Of a stretch of DNA of 32,721 nt, positions 1 to 8,262 are shown one piece after another. Made by a program: the position numbers and the translations under genes. Positions within the stretch are counted from its first letter, which is position 1. Each line of letters opens with the position of its first letter. The stretch comes from an uncultured Paracoccaceae bacterium (GTDB lineage: Bacteria > Pseudomonadota > Alphaproteobacteria > Rhodobacterales > Rhodobacteraceae), in assembly GCA_938092015.1 (NCBI GenBank), contig CALKOT010000063.1, positions 1 to 32,721 of the forward strand, in the 5' to 3' direction. The notes under the pieces are model-generated. The model worked only from the letters and a program-made list of their open reading frames with translations, did no database searches and was not told the DNA's origin.

Positions 1-936
1 GCCGAAACCCGCGAGATGCTGTCCAATCCGCAAAAGGATTACACCAAAAGCCTTTGGGCCGTTCGCGAATTCAAGCACCCCCAAAAGCCTGCTGTTCACA
101 CCGGCGCGACACCTGTGATCTCGGTGCAAAACGTGACGGCGGCTTATGGCAAAGTCGACGTGCTGCACGATATCAGCTTTGACATTCATGCGGGCCGGAC
201 GGTCGCGGTAGTGGGCGAGTCTGGTTCAGGTAAGTCGACCACGGCGCGTTGCATCACGGGTTTGCTGCCGCCGATGGAAGGTGAGATCCTGTTCAACGGC
301 GAGGCATTGCCCGCAGACTACAGGTCCCGGTCGAAAGAACAGCTGCGTCAGGCGCAGATGATCTATCAAATGGCCGATACGGCGCTGAACCCCAAACTGA
401 AGATCAAGGATCTGATCGGCAGGCCGGTTGAGTTCTACATGGGGCTGAAAGGCGCTGCGCTGAAGACGCGGGTAGAAGAACTGCTCGATCAGATCGAGTT
501 GGAACCTTCGCAATACTACAACCGCCTTCCAGGCGAATTGTCAGGCGGGCAGAAACAGCGAATTGGTATCGCGCGGGCGCTGGCGGCAGAACCCCAGTTC
601 ATTATCTGCGATGAGGTGACATCCGCGCTGGATCAGCTGGTGGCTGAGGGGATTTTGCGGCTGCTCGACAAGCTGCAAAAGGACCTGAATCTGGCCTACA
701 TGTTCATCACCCACGACCTTGCGACCGTGCGATCCATCGCTGACGAGGTCGTCGTGATGAAAGAGGGCAAAGTGGTTGAGCAGGGGCCAAAGGACGTCAT
801 GTTCACGCCGCCGCACCATTCCTACACCGACCTTTTGCTTAGCTCTGTACCTGAAATGGACCCAGACTGGCTGACACAACTTTTAGAGGCGCGTGGCGTC
901 GACAATATTGGGGAAGCCGCCTCATCAAAAATCTGA
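1..936 (+). CDS. Peptide-type ABC transporter ATP-binding protein (second half of a fused double ATPase, 5' truncated by window)
   Basis: The frame is open from base 1, so the gene begins outside the window. Before the visible ATPase domain lies a stretch reading roughly NPQKDYTKSLW, which matches the C-terminal oligopeptide/dipeptide tail that normally ends one nucleotide-binding domain. This protein is therefore probably a fused DppD-DppF-like double ATPase of which mainly the second domain is seen. Counting from the ATG at 16, Walker A GESGSGKST is at 68-76, the signature LSGGQ at 175-179, Walker B FIICDE at 195-200 and the H-loop His at 233. It would energise uptake of peptides or similar solutes from the inner face of the membrane. 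The binding-protein gene follows 124 bp downstream on the same strand; the permease genes must lie upstream of the window. An ATG at 16 is unlikely to be the real start. Confidence 0.92.
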   Translation, partial: AETREMLSNPQKDYTKSLWAVREFKHPQKPAVHTGATPVISVQNVTAAYGKVDVLHDISFDIHAGRTVAVVGESGSGKSTTARCITGLLPPMEGEILFNGEALPADYRSRSKEQLRQAQMIYQMADTALNPKLKIKDLIGRPVEFYMGLKGAALKTRVEELLDQIELEPSQYYNRLPGELSGGQKQRIGIARALAAEPQFIICDEVTSALDQLVAEGILRLLDKLQKDLNLAYMFITHDLATVRSIADEVVVMKEGKVVEQGPKDVMFTPPHHSYTDLLLSSVPEMDPDWLTQLLEARGVDNIGEAASSKI

Positions 937-948
937 GAGGTCGGAAGT

Positions 949-969
949 CGGCATGGAATTGCCGTTTTT
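949..969 (+). terminator. Weak hairpin plus T-run after the ABC ATPase gene
   Basis: CGGCA (949-953) pairs with TGCCG (960-964) around a six-base loop and is followed by five T. The stem is only 5 bp, so it may attenuate rather than stop transcription into the binding-protein gene, which lies in the same orientation. Inference from sequence only. Confidence 0.4.
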
Positions 970-984
970 CGCCCCTAGATTCAA

Positions 985-1015
985 CCTCAGTAGGTGACGA
1001 TCTGACCATCTGAGG
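985..1015 (+). repeat. Imperfectly spaced inverted repeat in the leader of the binding-protein gene
   Basis: CCTCAG at 985-990 and CTGAGG at 1010-1015 form a 6-bp inverted repeat separated by 19 bases. It could form a hairpin in the leader mRNA upstream of the binding-protein gene, or be chance. The ribosome binding site of that gene (GGGAG near 1048-1052) lies outside the repeat. Confidence 0.25.
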
Positions 1016-1060
1016 GGACGACAGAAGACACGAATGCAAGCCAACAGGGAGACTATATAA

Positions 1061-2611
1061 ATGGCTTTTAACTTGAACCGCAGACAGGCCTTGCAGGCCG
1101 GCGCCGCCGCAGGCGGCCTCGCCATTGCAGGACCTGCGTTTGGCGCAAGCCACGCACCGAAAAAGGGCGGCACGCTTCGCATGGGTATCGCGGGCGCGAA
1201 CACATCCGACAGCTGGGATGGCCGCACACACTCAGACAGCTTCATGATCATGATGGGTCACGGCACGGTTTTTGACTGCCTGACCGAAGTCAAAGCTGAT
1301 GGTTCACTCTCTGGTGAGCTGGCTGAAAGCTGGGAAGCATCTGCAGATGCAAAAACCTGGACTTTCAACCTGAAAAAAGGCGTTGAGTTCCACAACGGCA
1401 AATCATTTGGCGCTGATGACGTTATTGAATCGCTGGCCCTGCACACTGCAGAAGATGCGAAATCTGCTGCAAAACCAATCGTATCCGCGATTGAAAGCAT
1501 CAAGAAGCAGAACGATCATCAGATCACTATGACGTTGAAAGCCGGCAATGCCGACTTCCCGTTCCTGATGTCTGACTATCACATCCTGATCCACCCAGCT
1601 GGCATGATCGAAGAATCGATCGCCAAAGGGATCGGCACAGGCGCCTATAAAGTTGAAACATTCGATCCCGGCGTTCGCGCGCTCGTTTCGAAATTTGGCA
1701 ACTACTATGACGATTCAAAAGGCTACTTCGACTCGATCGAGCAGATCGCGATGAACGATGCCCAGGCGCGTACCAATGCGCTGATGACCAACCAGGTCGA
1801 CGCCATCAACCGGATGGATTTCAAGACGGAACAGCTGATCAAAGCCAACCCGAACACTGAAATCCTCGAAGTAACGGGCAACCAGCACTACACGTTCCCA
1901 ATGCTGACGGGTTCCGACCCATATGGCAGCCTTGAGGTTCGTCAGGCGCTGAAGCACCTCTTCAACCGTCAGGAACTGGTCGACAAGATCCTTCTGGGTC
2001 ACGGCGCAGTCGGCAACGACCACCCAATCGGCCCAGCAAACCAGTACTATGCGGCTGATCTTGAGCAGAACGATTACGATCCTGAAAAGGCGAAGTCGCT
2101 TCTGAAGAAAGCTGGCATGGACGGTCTTTCCATCGATCTTTCCGTATCAGAAGCCGCCTTTGCGGGCGCAACCGATGCGGGTCAGTTGATCCAGAACTCC
2201 GCCAAAGCTGGCGGCGTGAACATCAACGTCGTGAAAGAGCCTGCCGATGGTTACTGGTCAAACGTCTGGCTGAAGAAGCCTTGGTGCGCTTGCTACTGGT
2301 CTGGCCGTGCGACCGAGGACTGGATGTTCTCAACCGCATACGAATCCGGTGTTCCTTGGAACGACCACGGCTGGGAGAACGCCCGGTTCCAGTCGCTTCT
2401 TCTGGAAGCACGCGCGACGCTGGACACAGCGAAACGCAAAGACATGTACATCGAGATGCAGTCGCTTTGCTCAAAAGAGGGCGGCACGGTTGTTCCGATG
2501 TACGCGAACTACGTGGATGCACACTCCACCAAGCTTGCGAACTCCGGCACCATCGGCAACCTGTGGCAGATGGACGGCTCACGCATTTCCGAGCGTTGGT
2601 GGTTCGCCTGA
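1061..2611 (+). CDS. ABC transporter substrate-binding protein, family 5 (peptide/nickel type), Tat-exported
   Basis: A 516-residue periplasmic solute-binding protein of the DppA/OppA family (SBP family 5). The N-terminus carries a twin-arginine signal: NRRQALQAG (Arg7-Arg8) followed by an Ala/Gly-rich hydrophobic stretch and a likely cleavage near residue 29 (AFGASHA). The mature protein starts with KKGGTLRMGI, typical of the family, and contains the usual early motif LAESWEASADAKTWTFNLKK. The length is normal for the family. The ATG at 1061 has a good Shine-Dalgarno sequence (GGGAG, about 8 bases upstream). It follows the ABC ATPase gene and is closed by a strong terminator, so it is the last gene of that transport operon. 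Tat export suggests folding before secretion. The ligand cannot be deduced; peptides or other small organic solutes are possible. Confidence 0.92.
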   Translation: MAFNLNRRQALQAGAAAGGLAIAGPAFGASHAPKKGGTLRMGIAGANTSDSWDGRTHSDSFMIMMGHGTVFDCLTEVKADGSLSGELAESWEASADAKTWTFNLKKGVEFHNGKSFGADDVIESLALHTAEDAKSAAKPIVSAIESIKKQNDHQITMTLKAGNADFPFLMSDYHILIHPAGMIEESIAKGIGTGAYKVETFDPGVRALVSKFGNYYDDSKGYFDSIEQIAMNDAQARTNALMTNQVDAINRMDFKTEQLIKANPNTEILEVTGNQHYTFPMLTGSDPYGSLEVRQALKHLFNRQELVDKILLGHGAVGNDHPIGPANQYYAADLEQNDYDPEKAKSLLKKAGMDGLSIDLSVSEAAFAGATDAGQLIQNSAKAGGVNINVVKEPADGYWSNVWLKKPWCACYWSGRATEDWMFSTAYESGVPWNDHGWENARFQSLLLEARATLDTAKRKDMYIEMQSLCSKEGGTVVPMYANYVDAHSTKLANSGTIGNLWQMDGSRISERWWFA

Positions 2612-2638
2612 TCCTCAGGCTGACTGTAGTGGATTTTG

Positions 2639-2666
2639 GAAGGGCCCTTTGGGGCCCTTCTTTTTT
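2639..2666 (+). terminator. Strong rho-independent terminator after the binding-protein gene
   Basis: GAAGGGCCC (2639-2647) pairs perfectly with GGGCCCTTC (2652-2660) around a TTTG loop, followed by six T (2661-2666). It lies 28 bases after the stop codon of the substrate-binding protein gene and ends the ABC transporter operon. Confidence 0.95.
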
Positions 2667-2788
2667 GCGCATTTGGAGACAAAGAGGATAAGCGTAGGGT
2701 GACGGAGTTTGGCGTTGCTATGGGATAAATCGGGAACGAATTGTGGCATTCGTACTGGGCGCTTAATGATAACAATGAGTTAGGTTTA

Positions 2789-2804
2789 CTTTCACATGTG
2801 AAAG
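2789..2804. promoter_or_regulatory. 16-bp perfect palindrome upstream of the epoxide hydrolase gene, candidate operator
   Basis: CTTTCACATGTGAAAG is a perfect 16-bp palindrome, 44 bp before the epoxide hydrolase start. A further half-site, GTTTCAC, follows at 2807-2813. The geometry suits a dimeric repressor such as a TetR, GntR or MarR protein. No regulator gene is adjacent, so its partner is unknown. The rest of 2667-2848 shows no gene. Confidence 0.5.
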
Positions 2805-2848
2805 AAGTTTCACCGCCTACAAGGTAGGGTGGCAAGGGAGGATTGGAT

Positions 2849-3985
2849 ATGGACCCGTTTTCACTGCATGTGCCCGACAAGGCGCTGGATGATCTGCAAG
2901 CCCGACTTGCGCTGACCCGCTTCCCTGACGAAGCGCCCGGCGCCCCCTGAGCCTACGGGACCAGCGTTGAGTATATGCGCGAGCTGATCGCCTATTGGCG
3001 GGATGGGTTCGACTGGTGCGCAGCCGAGGCGCGGTTGAACGCGTTTCCCCAGTTCAAGACGCGCGTCGACGATCTTGACGTCCACTTTCTGAGGATTGAA
3101 GGCAAAGGCCCGGCCCCCAAACCATTGCTCCTTTGCCATGGCTGGCCAGGGTCGGTTTACGAATTACTTGAAATCATTCCTCGCCTGACCGACCCGGCGG
3201 TTTTTGGCGGCGATCCGGCGGATGCGGTCACCGTGGTCGCGCCTTCGTTGCCTGGCTACGGCTTGTCTTTTCTACCCGGTCAGCGCCGCTCTGGCGTAGA
3301 AGATATGGCGAATACGCTGGCGGCTTTGATGGAAGCGCTTGGCTATGATCGTTACGCTTTGCAGGGCGGCGACTGGGGCTGTTTTGTGACATCCCGCATC
3401 GCTTATGATCATCCGGATCGGATCATCGGGCTGCATCTGAACATGTTACCGATCCGGCGTGATCCAAAGATGCTTGAGAACCCTACCGATGAAGAGGAGC
3501 AGTATTTTGAAGAGCTGGCGCATTTTCTAACGGAAGAAACCGGCTATCAGATCATTCAGGGCACGCGGCCCCAGACGTTGGCCTTCGGGCTGAACGAAAG
3601 CCCGCTGGGGCTGGCCGCGTGGATCATCGAGAAATTCCGGATCTGGTCGGATTGCGACGGCGATGTCGAAAGTGCGCATTCGAAAGACGCGATGCTTGCG
3701 AACATATCGTTGTATTGGTTCACCGGGGTGATTGGGTCTTCATTCTGGCCCTATTACGCCCGCTTACACGGGCCTTGGCCGATTCCAGATGATGGGCCGA
3801 TTATTGTGCCCACGGCTTATGCCGCCTTCCCGAAAGAGATCGTGCGCCCACCCCGGTCTTTGGATGAGCTTGTCTACAAAGACCTGGGTCAGTGGTCCGA
3901 AATGAGAAAAGGCGGGCATTTCGCTGCGATGGAGCAACCGGAGGCCTTGGCAGCGGATGTTCTGAAGTTTCTACGCCAGCTTTAG
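2849..3985 (+). pseudogene. Epoxide hydrolase (alpha/beta-hydrolase with EHN domain), interrupted by an in-frame TGA
   Basis: The reading frame starts at ATG 2849 with a GGGAG ribosome site 8 bases upstream. Codon 34 is TGA (2948-2950), after which the same frame stays open to 3985. The peptide on both sides (TRFPDEAPGAP, then AYGTSVEYMRELI) fits the N-terminal EHN domain of microsomal-type epoxide hydrolases, where a Trp is expected at this spot, so a single G-to-A change explains the stop. Numbered from 2849, the oxyanion motif HGWPGS is at 97-102, the nucleophile Asp175 sits in GGDWG and the catalytic His (about 357) in GGHFAAMEQPE. All catalytic elements survive. Restart at ATG 2975 would give 336 residues but lose the start of the EHN domain and lacks a clear ribosome site. 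The active family opens epoxides to diols. The stop codon interlocks with that of the convergent dctM in the four bases TTAG. Confidence 0.85.
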
Positions 3986-5352
3986 CCCCGGATCTTTCCG
4001 TAAATCTGTTCTGGCAGCCACATGATCAGTTCAGGGAACATCAGCATCAACGCGATGACGCACAACTGGATCATCAGGATCGGCAGGATGCCGCGATAGA
4101 TTTGGACAAGGCTAACGCCATCGGGCGCCGCCCCGCGTAAGAAAAAGAGGGCGAAGCCGAAAGGTGGCGTGATGAAAGATGTCTGCAAGATCAACGCGGT
4201 GATCGTCGCCATCCAGAGCATCGTAGTCGGGCCATTGCCAACGTGAGAGGCGAAGTCCAGCGCGCTGAGAACCGGGATGAACAGGGGCAGTGTGATGACT
4301 GTGATCTCGATCCAGTCGATGAAGAAGCCCAGTACAAAGATGATGCCCAGGATCAGCATCAACATCGACCACGGCTCCAGCGACAAAGCTCTGAGCGCAT
4401 CTGCGATCGCGCTGTCGCCGCCGAAGTAGCGGAACGGATAGGAAAACACCGCTGCGGCCATGATGATGAAAAAGACCATGGCGGAAAGCCGGCTAGTCGC
4501 CAGCATGATGTCTTTCAGAAGCGCCCAGCTGAACCTGCCGCTTAGGGCCACCAGCACCAGCCCGCCGGCCGCGCCGACCGCGCCTGACTGCGATGGCGTG
4601 GCCCAGCCGAAGATGATTGCGCTGAGGACAAGGGCGATGAGCCCAAAGGGCATGATCAGGCCACGGGTGAACAGGATCGACCAAGCGGGGAAGCCTTTCG
4701 GCAATTCAATAGGGTCGTCGCCAACAGGCGCGGGGCGAAGGATGCCCAGGCCCAAGTAGTAGATAATGTAAGCGACGATCAGTATCGCCCCAGGGATCAC
4801 AGTCGACATGAACATTGACCCCAGCGGCACGCGAAACTCGCTCGCCATGAAGAACAGCATCACTGCAGGGGGCAGGATGATGCCTACGGTTCCTGCGGCG
4901 GCGACTGCGCCGGTTGCGGTTTCTGCGCTGTAGCCGTTCTTCATCATCGTGGGCAGTGCGATCAGCGCCAGCGTGACGACCGAGGCGCCGACGATCCCCG
5001 CGGCCGGCGCCATGACGACACCGATCAGAAGTACGGCAAGGATCAACCCCGCTGGTGCTCGCCATAACATGACACGCAAACAGGTGAGCATATCTCGGGC
5101 GATATCGCTTTTCTCAAGCGCCACGCCCATGAACAGCAGCATCACAACTGCTGGATAGAATAAGCTGCTTTGCAGCGAACTGAGCAACTTCGGCGGGATG
5201 TTGTAGAGCGCCGCCAGCGGCATCTCACCCAGCGCCATGCCGAAAAAGCAGAACGCCACACCGATGCCTGACAGCAGCATCGCTACGGGCAGGCCGCTGA
5301 AAAGCAGGACCGCCAGCACGCCAAGCATTAGGAAAGGAAGGGCGTCGATCAC
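3982..5352 (-). CDS. dctM: TRAP transporter large permease subunit (DctM family)
   Basis: A 456-residue, highly hydrophobic protein with about 12 membrane segments, the ion-coupled solute channel of a tripartite ATP-independent periplasmic transporter. The typical start (LPFLMLGVLAVLLFSGLPVA) and the motif GFFIDWIEITVITLPLFIPV in the last third are seen. The latter resembles the mannitol/chloroaromatic (FcbT3-like) branch, which is a family-level impression only. Translation starts at GTG 5352 within GTGA, overlapping the dctQ stop by 4 bp, so the two are translationally coupled. It is the last gene of the leftward run that begins with the MarR gene. No DctP binding-protein gene is next to it or elsewhere in the window. 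Its 3' end overlaps the epoxide hydrolase gene by four bases, leaving no room for a terminator between them. Confidence 0.94.
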   Translation of the reverse strand: MIDALPFLMLGVLAVLLFSGLPVAMLLSGIGVAFCFFGMALGEMPLAALYNIPPKLLSSLQSSLFYPAVVMLLFMGVALEKSDIARDMLTCLRVMLWRAPAGLILAVLLIGVVMAPAAGIVGASVVTLALIALPTMMKNGYSAETATGAVAAAGTVGIILPPAVMLFFMASEFRVPLGSMFMSTVIPGAILIVAYIIYYLGLGILRPAPVGDDPIELPKGFPAWSILFTRGLIMPFGLIALVLSAIIFGWATPSQSGAVGAAGGLVLVALSGRFSWALLKDIMLATSRLSAMVFFIIMAAAVFSYPFRYFGGDSAIADALRALSLEPWSMLMLILGIIFVLGFFIDWIEITVITLPLFIPVLSALDFASHVGNGPTTMLWMATITALILQTSFITPPFGFALFFLRGAAPDGVSLVQIYRGILPILMIQLCVIALMLMFPELIMWLPEQIYGKIRG

Positions 5353-5885
5353 TTTAGCATCTCCGGCATTGCGATAGCGCCTTTGAGGTAGAGGATGTTG
5401 CGGGTCATGCGGCTAAGCACGGCGGCGGCGTATAGTGCGACGCCGAAGGGCAGGGTCGCGAGGATGAACCAACGCATCGAGGCGCCGAAGAATATAGCGG
5501 ATCGTTCCCCATGTTTTATTGCGGATGCGACCATGTCCCATCCGAACCAGAACACGATGGCGGTCAGAGGTAGGACCAGGAAGATCGCGCCCAGTGTTTC
5601 AATCCATGCTTTGACTCGGGGTGAAAATCGCCCGCGCAGCACATCAACCCGCACATGGCCGTCGCTGACATAGGCTGCACCGAAAGTAAGGAAGATGAAG
5701 ACAACGAACACCTCCCGTTCCATCGCGTTGTAGAGCGATGAAGGCTGGTTGATGATGTTGCGGGTGTAGATCTCGAACACGCGTACGAAGATCAGCAAAG
5801 GTAGGAAAATGAAGGCGCCGATCAGGCTGATGCGCAGAATCCATCGGTCGATCTGATCAAGTCTGGTTGGAATGTTCACGATCAT
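5349..5885 (-). CDS. dctQ: TRAP transporter small permease subunit (DctQ family)
   Basis: A 178-residue membrane protein with four predicted hydrophobic segments (roughly 17-37, 58-75, 95-115 and 132-155), as expected for DctQ. The conserved segment EREVFVVFIFLTFGAAYVSD and the following HVRVDVLRGRF fit the family motif around the second helix. DctQ supports the DctM channel and interacts with the periplasmic DctP protein. ATG 5885 is preceded by a purine-rich GGGG stretch placed directly after a 10-bp inverted repeat. dctM follows with a 4-bp GTGA overlap. A 107-bp gap separates this gene from the upstream hydrolase gene, so the TRAP pair may have its own control. Confidence 0.92.
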   Translation of the reverse strand: MIVNIPTRLDQIDRWILRISLIGAFIFLPLLIFVRVFEIYTRNIINQPSSLYNAMEREVFVVFIFLTFGAAYVSDGHVRVDVLRGRFSPRVKAWIETLGAIFLVLPLTAIVFWFGWDMVASAIKHGERSAIFFGASMRWFILATLPFGVALYAAAVLSRMTRNILYLKGAIAMPEMLK

Positions 5886-5890
5886 GCCCC

Positions 5891-5919
5891 CTGTCTTCGC
5901 GTGATTTCTGCGAAGACAG
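5891..5919 (-). promoter_or_regulatory. 10-bp inverted repeat abutting the dctQ start, RNA hairpin or operator
   Basis: CTGTCTTCGC (5891-5900) and GCGAAGACAG (5910-5919) are perfect inverted repeats around a 9-base loop. In the dctQ transcript the hairpin ends only five bases before the ATG, and its arm runs straight into the G-rich ribosome site. It could mask that site, stabilise a processed mRNA end, or be the DNA operator of a repressor. The remaining part of the gap (5920-5992) shows nothing recognisable. Confidence 0.55.
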
Positions 5920-5992
5920 ACCAGGGTGTCAACATGTGACGCAGGGCTTGCGACGAATGCTGGTCGAGCTGCGCCAGATTCCTCTGTTCCCG

Positions 5993-6841
5993 TTACAGGA
6001 TTATCTCATCCAGATCTTTGGCGATTGAGGCTGGGCCATCGAAGGCCGCCTTCATCGAGGCATGCGCCGCTTGGTGCGTTGCTTCGTCATCCATCGACTT
6101 TCGAAAATGCGTGAGGATCAAACGTTTTACGTCGTTACGGGCCGCCATCGCAGCGATTTCTCCCGGCGTTGGGGTCATCGCCCGCATCGCCTCTGTCGCC
6201 TCTGCCTTGTCTGGTCGATAACACCAGTGGAGGAGGAGGTCGGCATCTTTGCTTAACGCTTCAACGTCATCATTGATGCCGGTGTCGCCTGAATAAACGA
6301 AGGACTTACCATCTGCTTCAATGCGAAAAGCCATGCATTCCAGCAATGGCTGGGCGTGGGTCGCACGGCAGGTCGTCAGCCGCCAGCAATCGCCTTGATA
6401 GTTGAAGCCTGGCTCAATCTCAGTAATCTGGGGTTGTGGCCATTCACGGGGGATGGTCCCACCGCGAGCGACCCAAACTTCCTGACTTTGAGGAAGTTCA
6501 GTACGGGCGCGAAGGTCATGGGCGAATGCGCCATCGATCCCAAAAAACCGCTCGTTGATCCCGGCGATAGGCGCTGGCCCCCAAACAGGAAGGGGGGCGC
6601 CGCCTTCGTCCCACGCACCGTGGATCAGGCGGGCGTAGTCCATCATGTGATCGGTATGGAGATGAGTGAAAAAGAGGTGGGTGATATCCGACGGCATGCG
6701 GCCTGATTGAAGAAGGCGATCGAAAACGCCGCCGCCGCAGTCAAGCAGGATCTTGTCGTCGCCGATTTCCACCAGATAGCCCGAAGAAGCACGGCGGGCG
6801 TATGCCTCTGGTGAGCCAGTGCCGAGAAGGGTGATTTTCAT
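5993..6841 (-). CDS. Metallo-beta-lactamase-fold hydrolase (RNase Z-like)
   Basis: A 282-residue protein starting MKITLLGTGSPEA, the first strand typical of RNase Z/ElaC-like metallo-beta-lactamase proteins. The metal-binding signature HLHTDH is at 60-65. Later ligands are visible as a His in CRATHAQP, the Asp of YSGDTG and the His of LILTHF. No signal peptide is seen, so it should act in the cytoplasm. Its ATG at 6841 overlaps the sulfatase stop by 4 bp (ATGA), tying it to the sulfatase in one transcript. In this setting a role hydrolysing a lactone, ester or similar intermediate from the sulfatase substrate is more likely than tRNA processing, but this is inference. True RNase Z proteins have an additional exosite arm that is not evident here. 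Confidence 0.85.
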   Translation of the reverse strand: MKITLLGTGSPEAYARRASSGYLVEIGDDKILLDCGGGVFDRLLQSGRMPSDITHLFFTHLHTDHMMDYARLIHGAWDEGGAPLPVWGPAPIAGINERFFGIDGAFAHDLRARTELPQSQEVWVARGGTIPREWPQPQITEIEPGFNYQGDCWRLTTCRATHAQPLLECMAFRIEADGKSFVYSGDTGINDDVEALSKDADLLLHWCYRPDKAEATEAMRAMTPTPGEIAAMAARNDVKRLILTHFRKSMDDEATHQAAHASMKAAFDGPASIAKDLDEIIL

Positions 6842-8262
6842 GGCGAAACCTCTGGTGGTGGAGTGGCGGCGGGTGCGCCGAGTTTCAGGGCTACCTCGCG
6901 TCCGCCATAACTTGCGATCATGGCAGCCTGATCGGCATGGGCCCGCGCATCAGTCAGATCGGGGTCGCAGATGGTGCGGAGGCGATCCATTAGATCGGCG
7001 AGGACGTCTGCGGAGGCCGGGTCAGTGGCGCGGTTGGTCAACTCTTCCGGGTCGTCCTGCAGATCAAAAAGCTCCGGCTCGAACCCGACATAGTGGATCA
7101 GTTTCCAGCGACCTTTTCTGAGCATGAAAGCCCCGGTGACCGCCCCGGCAGCGTGGTATTCTGAGAAGACTTCCCTCTCTGGATCATCCGCTTCGCTGGC
7201 TATGTCATAGAGAGATCGACCTGGTGCATCGTACAGCGCCTCGCCGAAATGATCGGTGATGGTTGCGGAAAGGTCGACGAGGCTGACTGGTGTTTCACTA
7301 ATACCTTGTTTGACGCCTGGCCCGGCCATGATCATCGGGATCGCGGCGCTTTCCTCGTACATGTTGGATTTGCCCCACAGCCCTCGCGCCCCGACATTGT
7401 CGCCGTGGTCAGAGGTGTAGATGACTGTTGTGTTGTCGCTGAGGCCAGCAGCCTCCAACGCCCCTAGGATGCGCCCGACATTGTGGTCCAGAAACGTCGT
7501 CAGGCCGTAGTAGGCTGACATGGCGGCAAGGCGTTCTTCGGGGGATGTGAATTTATCCTCGGTCTGATCAATTTCGAACTGTTTTTGCACCCATGGATGA
7601 CGGGGATGACCTTCATCTGGGTGAAGCTTGACCGCAGGAAGGCTTTCCGCCGGATACATGTCGTAGAATTCCTGTGGCGCGACCAACGGAAAATGGGGTG
7701 CGACAAGACCAACATAGAGGCACCACGGGGCGGCGCCCTTCCGATCCTCCAGCCAGTTTGCCGTGCGTTTGGTGACCGCCTCATCATAGTTGGTGTAGGC
7801 GCTGTCACCGGGGCCGACATAGTCGCCCAGCATGCGTGATGGCATCAGCACACGCTCATCCTCGCCCCGAATACTGGCCCAAACCATGCCAACGCCGCCT
7901 TTAACCATCATGGGGATGTGTTCTGTATCAAATCCCGCCGGGTCTTCTTCAGCCCGGTAATGCAGTTTGCCGATGCTTTCGACCGGCACGCCCTTGCGTT
8001 GCAGTTTATGACCCCAACCTTCAGTCTGGCCGGTGTAAGGCATCGCGTTGTCCCAGAGGCGGTTCTGGTGGACGTATTTGCCTGTGGCGAAGCTTGCGCG
8101 GGCAGGCACGCAGATCGGGCAGGGCGTGTAGGCGTTGGTGAAGCGCGTTCCTCGCGCTGCCAAGGCATCAAGGTTCGGCGTTTGCGCGAAATGTCCGGCG
8201 CAGGACAGGGCACGGGCCTGATGTTCGTCGGACATTATGACAAGAAGATTGGACTGGCTCAC
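6838..8262 (-). CDS. Sulfatase (alkaline phosphatase superfamily, formylglycine-dependent), cytoplasmic
   Basis: A 474-residue sulfatase. The N-terminus NLLVIMSDEHQARALSCAG carries the first metal-binding Asp region, and the formylglycine signature CVPAR starts at Cys51. The second metal site appears as TSDHGDNVG in the middle of the protein. There is no signal peptide, so sulfate esters (or phosphonate-type monoesters in related enzymes) would be hydrolysed after import. The choline-sulfatase-like layout SIGKLHYR is also seen. The start is GTG 8262 inside GTGA, overlapping the marR stop, with no ribosome site of its own, so it depends on translational coupling. It is followed by the metallo-beta-lactamase-fold gene with an ATGA overlap. 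No formylglycine-generating enzyme or anaerobic maturase gene lies in the window. The substrate is not deducible. Confidence 0.92.
   Translation of the reverse strand: MSQSNLLVIMSDEHQARALSCAGHFAQTPNLDALAARGTRFTNAYTPCPICVPARASFATGKYVHQNRLWDNAMPYTGQTEGWGHKLQRKGVPVESIGKLHYRAEEDPAGFDTEHIPMMVKGGVGMVWASIRGEDERVLMPSRMLGDYVGPGDSAYTNYDEAVTKRTANWLEDRKGAAPWCLYVGLVAPHFPLVAPQEFYDMYPAESLPAVKLHPDEGHPRHPWVQKQFEIDQTEDKFTSPEERLAAMSAYYGLTTFLDHNVGRILGALEAAGLSDNTTVIYTSDHGDNVGARGLWGKSNMYEESAAIPMIMAGPGVKQGISETPVSLVDLSATITDHFGEALYDAPGRSLYDIASEADDPEREVFSEYHAAGAVTGAFMLRKGRWKLIHYVGFEPELFDLQDDPEELTNRATDPASADVLADLMDRLRTICDPDLTDARAHADQAAMIASYGGREVALKLGAPAATPPPEVSP

Noticed and set aside
2948-2950. TGA in the epoxide hydrolase as recoded tryptophan or selenocysteine
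   Set aside because: Many genes in the window end normally with TGA, so the codon is not reassigned, and no selenocysteine-type element or family precedent was seen. A point mutation or base error is simpler.
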